Made by a program: the position numbers and the translations under genes. A model generated the notes under the pieces. It saw nothing but the letters and a program-made list of their open reading frames with translations, did not search any database and had not been told where the DNA came from. DNA of 64,000 bases from Leptolyngbya sp. Cla-17 (GTDB lineage: Bacteria > Cyanobacteriota > Cyanobacteriia > Leptolyngbyales > Leptolyngbyaceae), in contig NZ_JAEVYN010000002.1 of the NCBI RefSeq assembly GCF_016807185.1, positions 1,959,367 to 2,023,366 on the forward strand. Direction: 5' to 3'. This document shows positions 27,847 through 34,777 of the stretch, one piece after another; within the stretch, counting starts at the first letter, position 1, and each line of letters opens with the position of its first letter.

Positions 27847-29025
27847 TTACGCCTGTGCGAGTTGCAAGACCGCAGTGCCTAGACCTGCGCCCATTTCCTT
27901 GGGGGAGATTTTGCCGTCGTGGTCTTCATCCAACGCATCAAACACCGCATCAGTGCCCAGCCATTCTTCGCGGGTGATGAAGCCATCGCCGTCTAAATCG
28001 TAGGCATGGAAGATATCGTCTGCGACTTGGTGCCCCCCGTCGCCTGCTTCCAGTTGAGATAGACGGGATTCTAGCAGTTGTTCCAACGCTTCTAGAGCTT
28101 TGGTAAAACCTTTGATGCCTTCATCTAGTTTGTCGGTTGCCATGCGATCTTCGGCGTGCATCTTGTCGAAGGTGACTTTATCGATCGCGATTTTCTCGAT
28201 ATCCAGGGTGGCAGCTTTGGCGGGGTCTAAGCGACGGGTCAATTCTGCTTCGGTAGAATCTAGTTCTGCCAGAAGTTTGGGAGAAATGGTCAGCAGATCG
28301 CAGCCTGCTAGTTCAATGATTTCACCAATATTGCGGAAGCTAGCGCCCATGACTTCGGTGTCATAGCCAAACTTCTTGTAGTAGTTATAGATTTGAGTAA
28401 CGGATTGCACACCAGGATCTTCCGTGGGGGAGTACTCTTTGCCCGTTTCCTTGACGTGCCAATCGAGAATGCGACCCACAAAGGGCGAAATGAGTGTGGC
28501 TCCAGCTTCAGCACAGGCGATCGCCTGATGTAAACCAAACAGCAGCGTCAGGTTACAGTGAATCCCTTCTTTTTCCAACACTTCTGCGGCTTTAATCCCT
28601 TCCCAAGTGGAAGCAATTTTGATCAAAATGCGATCGCGGGCAACGCCTGCCGCTTCGTATTCTGCAATCAGGTAGCGACCTTTAGCGATGGTTGCTTCCG
28701 TATCATAGGACAGACGCGCATCCACCTCTGTGGAAACGCGCTTGGGCACGATTTCCAGAATCTTTTTGCCAAATTCTACCGCGAGGCGATCGAACGCCAG
28801 CAAAACCACATCAGCAGCGCTGACATCCGAACCAGCATCCTTTCTGGCTTTCAGCAATGTTTCATCCACAATGCTCTGATACTCAGGCATTTGCGCCGCC
28901 GCCGTAATCAATGAGGGATTGGTCGTCGCATCGCGCGGCTTGAATTTCTCGATCGCTTGAATATCGCCTGTGTCAGCGACGACAACTGTAATATCTCGCA
29001 GTTGTTCTAGTAAGGTCTTCGCCAT
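27847..29025 (-). CDS. tal: Transaldolase with C-terminal EF-hand pair
   Basis: Transaldolase of the pentose phosphate pathway (transfers a dihydroxyacetone unit between sugar phosphates). Residues 1-320 are the TalB-type barrel: KFKPRDATTNPSL near the start and the Schiff-base lysine in RILIKIASTWEG. Residues about 340-390 form two EF-hands with loops DLDGDGFITREE and DEDHDGKISPKE, each with Asp ligands and a final Glu for calcium. The extension makes the protein 392 residues against about 320 for the enzyme alone; the same fusion is known in other cyanobacteria. It lies downstream of gap1 on the same strand, 370 bases away. Confidence 0.94.
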   Translation of the reverse strand: MAKTLLEQLRDITVVVADTGDIQAIEKFKPRDATTNPSLITAAAQMPEYQSIVDETLLKARKDAGSDVSAADVVLLAFDRLAVEFGKKILEIVPKRVSTEVDARLSYDTEATIAKGRYLIAEYEAAGVARDRILIKIASTWEGIKAAEVLEKEGIHCNLTLLFGLHQAIACAEAGATLISPFVGRILDWHVKETGKEYSPTEDPGVQSVTQIYNYYKKFGYDTEVMGASFRNIGEIIELAGCDLLTISPKLLAELDSTEAELTRRLDPAKAATLDIEKIAIDKVTFDKMHAEDRMATDKLDEGIKGFTKALEALEQLLESRLSQLEAGDGGHQVADDIFHAYDLDGDGFITREEWLGTDAVFDALDEDHDGKISPKEMGAGLGTAVLQLAQA

Positions 29026-29078
29026 GTGAGTACTCCTTCAAAGAATAGTGAACAAAAGTGGCATATCCCAACGATCCT

Positions 29079-29118
29079 GCGTCAGTTGAAAGCCACGCTT
29101 TCAACATTCGACTGACGC
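29079..29118 (-). promoter_or_regulatory. Hairpin in the tal leader
   Basis: GCGTCAG (29079-29085) pairs with CTGACGC (29112-29118), and TTGAAAG (29086-29092) pairs with CTTTCAA (29098-29104), giving a two-part stem of 7 and 7 bp with a one-sided bulge. It lies 55-95 bases upstream of the tal start and would be in its 5' untranslated leader if transcription begins further upstream. Regulatory role is inference. Confidence 0.35.
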
Positions 29119-29271
29119 TGACGGAAGCCCTAAGCTCCCCAAGAGTAGAAGGAACTGAAACTATTTGAAAGTCCTCCTTAGGAAGAAAAGTTGGAATGAG
29201 GGCAAATTATCGGCACATCGCGTTACTTTAGAATTTTCTTGCTAATGACTTGACCATCGAATCAATTTTAT

Positions 29272-29293
29272 AAACCAGCGGCACCGCTGGTTT
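29272..29293 (-). terminator. Hairpin downstream of gap1
   Basis: AAACCAGC and GCTGGTTT are exact complements around a 6-base loop, with the inner GG/CC able to extend the stem. In the direction of gap1 transcription the stem is followed by TTTATAAAA. It lies about 100 bases beyond the gap1 stop codon, a reasonable terminator position. Confidence 0.5.
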
Positions 29294-29395
29294 CAACTCA
29301 ACTCTCGGCACCTATGCAGGCGTGAGACTCTCTAACTTCATGATAATCGAGCATAACGAATTACCGGGTGACGGGTTCAAATCAGGGTGGGCATC

Positions 29396-30418
29396 CTACA
29401 CAAGCCCTTCTTTTTCCGCCATGTCTACCAGCAGGTCAACGACCCGACAGGAATAACCCCACTCATTGTCATACCAGGCAACTACTTTGAAAAAGTTGGA
29501 ATTGAGTTCCATGCTGGCTTTAGCATCAAAAATGCTGGAGCGGGGATCGGTGCGAAAGTCCATAGAAACGACTTCCTCATCGGTGTAGCCTAAAATTCCT
29601 TTCAGTTCGCCATCGGCAGCGGCTTTCATCGCTTCACAAATTTCTTTGTAGCTGGTAGCTTTGGCGGTTTTGAAAGTAAGGTCAACGACGGAAACATCCG
29701 GGGTGCCAACTCGAAACGCCATTCCGGTGAGTTTGCCTTTGAGATCGGGTAAGACCAGGGCAACGGCTTTGGCGGCACCTGTGGAAGATGGAATGATATT
29801 TTGAGAAGCACCGCGTCCGCCGCGCCAGTCTTTTTGACTGGGACCATCGACGGTCGGCTGGGTGGCAGTCATGGCGTGAACCGTGGTCATTAAGCCTTCG
29901 GTGATACCAAAGTTTTGATGTAACACTTTGGCGATCGGGGCAAGACAGTTGGTGGTGCAGCTTGCGTTGGAAACCACCACATCGGTTGCGGGATCGTACT
30001 CGTCATCATTCACCCCTAACACTAAGGTTTTTACGCGATCAGGGTCTTTGGTCGGCGCAGAAATAACCACGCGCTTTGCTCCCGCTTTGAGATGGTTTTC
30101 GGCTCCTGCAAAATCGGTAAAGCGTCCCGTAGACTCGACCACATAATCCGCACCCAGTTTGCCCCAAGGCAACACGCTCGGATCGCGCTCTGCCATACAG
30201 GGAATCATGCGTCCATTGATGATGATGCCATCTTCTTTGGCTTCAACAGTGCCTTTGAAGGTGCCGTGGGTAGAGTCATATTTGAACAGATAAGCGAGAT
30301 TATCGGCGGGAACGAGGTCATTGATACCCACGATTTCCACTTCGGGATGGTCGGTGGCAATCCGAGTTACGAGTCGTCCGATGCGACCAAATCCATTAAT
30401 CCCAACTTTGATGGTCAT
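29396..30418 (-). CDS. gap1: Glyceraldehyde-3-phosphate dehydrogenase, NAD-type (Gap1-like)
   Basis: Catalyses oxidation of glyceraldehyde 3-phosphate in glycolysis. The 340-residue protein shows VGINGFGRIGRLVTR, the INDLV segment with an acidic residue that favours NAD, SNASCTTNCLAP with the catalytic cysteine, and WYDNEWGYSCRVVDL. The N terminus is of the Gap1 (catabolic) type rather than the photosynthetic Gap2 type, which begins differently. It sits between pgm (upstream) and tal (downstream) on the same strand, consistent with a catabolic gene set. Confidence 0.93.
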   Translation of the reverse strand: MTIKVGINGFGRIGRLVTRIATDHPEVEIVGINDLVPADNLAYLFKYDSTHGTFKGTVEAKEDGIIINGRMIPCMAERDPSVLPWGKLGADYVVESTGRFTDFAGAENHLKAGAKRVVISAPTKDPDRVKTLVLGVNDDEYDPATDVVVSNASCTTNCLAPIAKVLHQNFGITEGLMTTVHAMTATQPTVDGPSQKDWRGGRGASQNIIPSSTGAAKAVALVLPDLKGKLTGMAFRVGTPDVSVVDLTFKTAKATSYKEICEAMKAAADGELKGILGYTDEEVVSMDFRTDPRSSIFDAKASMELNSNFFKVVAWYDNEWGYSCRVVDLLVDMAEKEGLV

Positions 30419-30554
30419 AAAAATATTTCCTTATCCATGGCGAGGGGTAGGGACGATGGGAAAACTCAAAACTCTATTGAAGGTAGCTTCCAGCCAACCA
30501 ACTGACCCGATGTCAAGGCAAATTTTAGACGATGAAATCTTTTTTGGAAATCAG

Positions 30555-32189
30555 TTAAGTAATGACGGTGGGCTGCTCCATTTGGGTCGTGCTACGGATT
30601 TGGGCAATGTCTTCCGCGATCGCGATTAGTTCGCCCAAAGCTTTTTGAGTATCTTGATTTTGCTGCTCAGGATTCGCTTCATAGCTCTCAAAATAGGCGC
30701 GTAGAGTTGCTCCTTGGGTGCCTGTGCCGGAGAGCCGCAGAACGATGCGGGAGCCATCCGTGAAGCCGAGCCGAATGCCTTGGTTCTGGCTGACGCTGCC
30801 ATCAACAGGATCGGTATAGGCAAAGTCATCGCCATAGTCCACTTCATAGGAGCCATACTTCGTACCCTTCAGCGTCGGAACGAGGGTGCGAAGGCGATCA
30901 ACCATGGCATGGGCGCGATCGCTGTCTACGCCTTCATAGTCATGACGGGAATAGTAGTTGCGTCCATAGGTTTGCCAGTGGTCACGCACAATCTCTTCCA
31001 CCGACTGCTTGCGAACAGCAACAATGTTGAGCCAGAACAACACTGCCCACAAGCCGTCTTTTTCGCGAATGTGGTTAGAGCCTGTACCAAAGCTTTCTTC
31101 GCCGCAGAGGGTCACTTTATCTGCATCCATCAAATTGCCGAAAAACTTCCAGCCTGTAGGCGTTTCGTAGCAATCAATGCCGAGTTTGGCGGCAACGCGA
31201 TCGCAGGCTTGGCTGGTAGGCATGGAGCGGGCAACGCCCGCAATGCCGTCTTTGTAGCCCGGAACCAGCGCCGCATTCGCGGTCAGAATGGCAAGACTGT
31301 CGCTGGGAGTAACGAAAAAGTTGCGGCCCAAAATCATGTTGCGATCGCCATCGCCATCGGAGGCTGCCCCAAAATCAGGACCATCCTCTTTGAACAAAAT
31401 TTCGACTAAATCGTGAGCATATACCAAGTTGGGATCGGGGTGTCCGCCACCAAAATCTTCTAACGGCGTGCCACCAATCACCGTGCCCGCGCTGGCACCG
31501 AGACGCTGCTCAAAAATGGCGTGAGCATAGGGACCCGTGACGGCGTGCATAGAATCGATGCAAAGGCGAAAGTTGCCAGCGGTCAGCAGATAATGGATGC
31601 GATCGAAATCAAACAGCGACTCCATCAGCGCTTGATAGTCCGCTACAGAATCAATCACTTCCACGGTCATGTCGCCCAGCTTCGATTCACCCAACGTGTC
31701 AATATCCACATCGGGCGCATCCAGAATTTTGTAAGTATCAACTTCCTTGCTGCGCGCAAACATCGCCTCAGTAACTTTTTCTGGAGCGGGGCCACCGTTT
31801 GCCGTGTTAAACTTCACGCCAAAATCACCGTCCGGACCACCAGGGTTGTGACTAGCAGATAAAATAATGCCGCCATCGGTATGATATTTGCGAATAACGC
31901 AGGAGGTTGCCGGAGTCGATAGAATGCCACGGTGCCCCACCTTGATGCTGGCAAACCCATTCGCCGCTGCCATTTTGAGAATCACTTGAATGGCGTGACG
32001 GTTATAAAAACGTCCATCTCCGCCTAAAGCAAGGGTTTTGCCAGCATATGTGTCAAATGCATCAAAAATTGATTGAATGAAGTTTTCTAGATAATGAGCC
32101 GTTTGAAAAACGGTCACCCCCTTCCGCAGCCCCGATGTGCCAGGTTTCTGGTCGGAAAAGGGAGTGGTGGAAACGATGCTAATCGTCAT
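30555..32189 (-). CDS. pgm: Alpha-D-glucose-specific phosphoglucomutase
   Basis: Interconverts glucose 1-phosphate and glucose 6-phosphate, linking glycogen to glycolysis. The 544-residue protein has TSGLRKGVTVFQ near the start, the catalytic serine loop ILSASHNPGGPDGDFG, the metal-binding DGDGDRNMI loop, and GEESFGTGSNHIREKDGLWA. Its start codon overlaps the stop of ppk2 (ATGA, 32186-32189), so the two are probably translationally coupled. gap1 follows 136 bases downstream on the same strand. Confidence 0.95.
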   Translation of the reverse strand: MTISIVSTTPFSDQKPGTSGLRKGVTVFQTAHYLENFIQSIFDAFDTYAGKTLALGGDGRFYNRHAIQVILKMAAANGFASIKVGHRGILSTPATSCVIRKYHTDGGIILSASHNPGGPDGDFGVKFNTANGGPAPEKVTEAMFARSKEVDTYKILDAPDVDIDTLGESKLGDMTVEVIDSVADYQALMESLFDFDRIHYLLTAGNFRLCIDSMHAVTGPYAHAIFEQRLGASAGTVIGGTPLEDFGGGHPDPNLVYAHDLVEILFKEDGPDFGAASDGDGDRNMILGRNFFVTPSDSLAILTANAALVPGYKDGIAGVARSMPTSQACDRVAAKLGIDCYETPTGWKFFGNLMDADKVTLCGEESFGTGSNHIREKDGLWAVLFWLNIVAVRKQSVEEIVRDHWQTYGRNYYSRHDYEGVDSDRAHAMVDRLRTLVPTLKGTKYGSYEVDYGDDFAYTDPVDGSVSQNQGIRLGFTDGSRIVLRLSGTGTQGATLRAYFESYEANPEQQNQDTQKALGELIAIAEDIAQIRSTTQMEQPTVIT

Positions 32190-33070
32190 GCTGGTTTATC
32201 CTCATTTTCAAGCAGTTCCTTAGCCTTTAAGAGTTCTTGCTGATGAGTCTCGCTCACAGTCGGGTATGCCAACTTTAAATCCTTTAATGTATTGCAAATA
32301 ATGTCAGATACTGCAAGGCGTGTAAACCATTTATTGTCCGCAGGAATAATGTACCAGGGTGCAGAGTTAGTGCTGGTATGGTTAAAAACATCTTCATAAG
32401 CATTCATATAGTCATTCCAAAAGCCTCGCTCTTTCACATCACCTGCGGCAAACTTCCAGTTTTTTTCAGGCTGGTTGATGCGGTCCAAAAATCGCCGCTT
32501 TTGCTCATCTTTAGAAACATTTAGAAAAAACTTCACCACCACCGTGCCATTGCTCACAAGATATTTCTCAAAGGCATTGATTTCTTCAAATCGCCGCTTC
32601 CAAATGTCTTTCTTTTTAAGATCGGGCGGCAAATTTTGATTGGCCAGAATTTCAGGGTGCACTCGTGCGACCAGCACTTCTTCATAGTAAGAACGGTTAA
32701 AGATGCCAATTCTTCCCCGTTCGGGAAGGGCTTTCGAGCAGCGCCACAGATAATCGTGATCGAGTTCTTCGGTGGAAGGTGCCTTAAAACTGTAAACTTG
32801 GCAGCCCTGAGGGTTAACCCCCGACATGACATGCTTAATCGTGCCGTCTTTGCCGGCGGCATCCATTGCCTGAAAGATCACTAACAGAGAATAACAGTTG
32901 TGGGCGTAGAGAATATCTTGATACTTTGCTAAACGCTCTCTCCCCTTCTGCAACTTTGTTAGGGCGGCTTCCTCATCTTTATAATCCTCGGTGTCAGCCG
33001 GATCGAAATCCTTTTTAAGGGAAATTTTGGAGCCGGGTTTGACCATTAAGCGATCGCGATTCATACCCAA
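32186..33070 (-). CDS. ppk2: Polyphosphate:nucleotide phosphotransferase, PPK2 family
   Basis: PPK2 enzymes transfer phosphate from polyphosphate to nucleotides. The 294-residue single-domain protein contains the P-loop-like FQAMDAAGKDGTIKHVMSG (about residues 66-84), GRIGIFNRSYYEEVLVARVHPE (Walker B and lid region), RRFLDRINQPEKNWKFAAGD, and WYIIPADNKWFTRLAVSDII. Length and motifs fit the class that can phosphorylate AMP and ADP, but substrate class is inferred. Its stop codon overlaps the pgm start. Three Met codons (1, 3 and 9) are possible starts. Confidence 0.92.
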   Translation of the reverse strand: MGMNRDRLMVKPGSKISLKKDFDPADTEDYKDEEAALTKLQKGRERLAKYQDILYAHNCYSLLVIFQAMDAAGKDGTIKHVMSGVNPQGCQVYSFKAPSTEELDHDYLWRCSKALPERGRIGIFNRSYYEEVLVARVHPEILANQNLPPDLKKKDIWKRRFEEINAFEKYLVSNGTVVVKFFLNVSKDEQKRRFLDRINQPEKNWKFAAGDVKERGFWNDYMNAYEDVFNHTSTNSAPWYIIPADNKWFTRLAVSDIICNTLKDLKLAYPTVSETHQQELLKAKELLENEDKPA

Positions 33071-33157
33071 AAACTGGTAATGGACAGATAACCAGCTATG
33101 GTAATCGCTAATGCAGCAAAATCACATCCATCCCCTAGCCTCCTTAATGTTTTAGGA

Positions 33158-34129
33158 TTAGCTTTGCTCAAGGATCTGGTCGTAGGTTTTGAGCAGATAA
33201 TCGGGTCTGATGCGGGTAGTCCAGTAGCCGATATAGATTAGCAGCGCTGCAACCAGCACAATGGGAATCGCGAACGGCAAGTAGAGTGCATGTAGCGGAT
33301 TATTGTGAAATAGGCGGCTCAGGCGATCGCGGAAAATCCTCAGTTTCTCTCCAAATCCGGTGGCGGTGGCATCGCGATCGCTTTTCTTTCTCTGCCCAAC
33401 TAACTGCTGCTGCCAGTAGTAATCATGCCCAATTAGTAGAAACCGCCAGAAGAAATGAGCCAATCCATCAGGTGGTGCATGGGTGGCACGGGCAGTTGGA
33501 TTCAGCCAAATAACCTGTCCCTCGCGCCGCAAATTTTCGCCATGCACCACGCAGTTACCGCGATAAAGCGGCAACTCCACCGGAATCGGATGCGCTAATA
33601 AAAATGGGCGGCGAAACGCCACGTTATTTAGAAAATACTGGTGCGTCTGGGTTAGCTCTGTTTTGCCAGAGTATTGCGGAAAGATATACACCAGCGCCAT
33701 TGCAGTCCCATAAGGACCTGTGCCGCGAGTGGTTGTTTCTCCCGCCACAGTTTGGATGTGCTGATTTTGGGCGAACGTCGTCAAGATGGTTTCCAGCCAG
33801 TGCGGTTCATATACGCAGTCAGAATCGGCATAGACCACCACTTCCCCCGTTGCCAGTTGTGCGCCCAGCATTTTGGCTTTGTAATAGCCTGTTGAGGGCG
33901 GAGCCGGATGCACAGTGATCCATGAGTAGCGATCGCACAACTGCTGCAATAATTCCGGTGGCGCATCCCCACTATCAATCACCAGCACCTCGTTTGCCTC
34001 CGTCGGCGACACTGTTTGATTTACCAGCGATGCCAACGAATCCACCAACCCATTCAGGTCGGCATTTGCCAAATTTTCCGTTTCCAAAATGATCGAGAAA
34101 CTAGGGTAAGACGCGATCGGTTGAAGCAT
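33158..34129 (-). CDS. Family 2 glycosyltransferase, membrane-attached
   Basis: The 323-residue protein has a GT-A fold core: SFSIILETENL at the start, VLVIDSGDAPPELL, and VVYADSDCVYEPHWLETIL, whose DSD replaces the usual DXD metal site. A single C-terminal hydrophobic stretch (LYLPFAIPIVLVAALLIYIGYW, about 278-300) probably anchors it in the membrane. It is likely to build a surface or storage polysaccharide; donor and acceptor are unknown. It precedes ppk2 by 87 bases on the same strand. Confidence 0.85.
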   Translation of the reverse strand: MLQPIASYPSFSIILETENLANADLNGLVDSLASLVNQTVSPTEANEVLVIDSGDAPPELLQQLCDRYSWITVHPAPPSTGYYKAKMLGAQLATGEVVVYADSDCVYEPHWLETILTTFAQNQHIQTVAGETTTRGTGPYGTAMALVYIFPQYSGKTELTQTHQYFLNNVAFRRPFLLAHPIPVELPLYRGNCVVHGENLRREGQVIWLNPTARATHAPPDGLAHFFWRFLLIGHDYYWQQQLVGQRKKSDRDATATGFGEKLRIFRDRLSRLFHNNPLHALYLPFAIPIVLVAALLIYIGYWTTRIRPDYLLKTYDQILEQS

Positions 34130-34229
34130 AACGGCTAAGTTGAGCAGCGGCTAGTATCTTTTGCATCTTCACCAAGATTTCTCGCCCCTCCACTCCAACG
34201 TGTTGTTAGACCGAGCTTTCGGGACAAGT

Positions 34230-34355
34230 TCACGACTTTTCTGCTCCTTCATTCTTACGTAGGCTCGCAAAGATTGCGTCCAAATCGTAGTTGAAGAACT
34301 CCGCATACTTTTCACGGATTCGATGGATCTCTTCGACAATCTCATCTGTCCACAT
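34230..34355 (-). CDS. Small antitoxin-like partner of a VapC-type toxin, probably truncated
   Basis: A 41-residue ORF begins MWTDEIVEEIHRIREKYAEFFNYDLDAIF, the opening of a small protein that in many cyanobacteria follows VapC-family toxin genes. It starts 3 bases past the stop of the PIN remnant. It ends early at TGA 34230-34232; a one-base shift there continues as SRELVPKARSNN, which resembles the usual basic tail, so the gene may be frameshifted. Role as antitoxin is inference from context. Confidence 0.55.
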   Translation of the reverse strand: MWTDEIVEEIHRIREKYAEFFNYDLDAIFASLRKNEGAEKS

Positions 34356-34358
34356 AAC

Positions 34359-34613
34359 CTATATAGCCCATTTATAGCCCATTAGATCGTTGAGTATACA
34401 AAGGGTAGGTAACACATAGCCGAAATCGAGACTAATCTCCGCCAACTTCCCTTGGATACGAGCATTGGCGATATGTTTTCAATTACAGGTTAGCAGATAA
34501 CCCATGCCGTGGGTGGTAGCGGCGGCAATGTAAATCGTGTCAACCTTCGCTTTTTAAGGAAGGCTACTTCGAGCAAGAAATTGTACGGCTAAATCTTGTA
34601 CAGAAGGACTTGC
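34359..34613 (-). pseudogene. PIN-domain (VapC-family) toxin, 5'-truncated with two stop codons
   Basis: An 85-codon frame read leftward from 34613 contains the C-terminal half of a PIN toxin: DTIYIAAATTHGMGYLLT, then KHIANARIQGKLAEISLDFGY and LPTLC. It is broken by TAA at 34554-34556 and TGA at 34479-34481 (where family members have Cys or another residue in WNCKHIANA). The N-terminal half with the first acidic residues is missing. The truncation point lies near the left copy of a direct repeat and the AT-rich pentapeptide gene, suggesting disruption by that segment. Confidence 0.7.
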
Positions 34614-34625
34614 CTTGAACTTTGT

Positions 34626-34699
34626 TATAGCTCAACATCACTGACTCCGTTCAACTTACGTTATCTTTTTCTCATACTATTCTGTTTTCAACTAAGTCT
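34626..34699 (+). repeat. Left copy of imperfect direct repeat flanking the pentapeptide gene
   Basis: This segment (TATAGCTCAACATCACTGAC onward to TAAGTCT) matches 37390-37458 at roughly 80% by hand alignment with small gaps. Shared blocks are AACATCAC, GTTCAACTT, TTATCTTT, TCTCAT, CTATTCT and TAAG. The two copies bracket the gene at 34778-36982. Confidence 0.65.
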
Positions 34700-34777
34700 A
34701 GTGAATAGCTGATGTTTCTAAGTTTCTATTTTGGGAATTCTAAACAATAGTTGTTTCAGAAAATCCTTCCCGCACTA

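Larger units (their letters stand above)
29026..29395. other. Intergenic region between gap1 and tal
   Basis: This 370-base region holds the promoter and leader of tal and the terminator of gap1. Two hairpins, listed separately, account for 29079-29118 and 29272-29293. I see no ORF or tRNA; a GGGTTCAAATC-like string at 29373 lacks the rest of a tRNA. Confidence 0.45.

Noticed and set aside
29370..29390. A GGGTTCAAATC-like string that resembles a tRNA T loop
   Set aside because: The flanking bases do not form the T stem, and no acceptor or anticodon arms are found.
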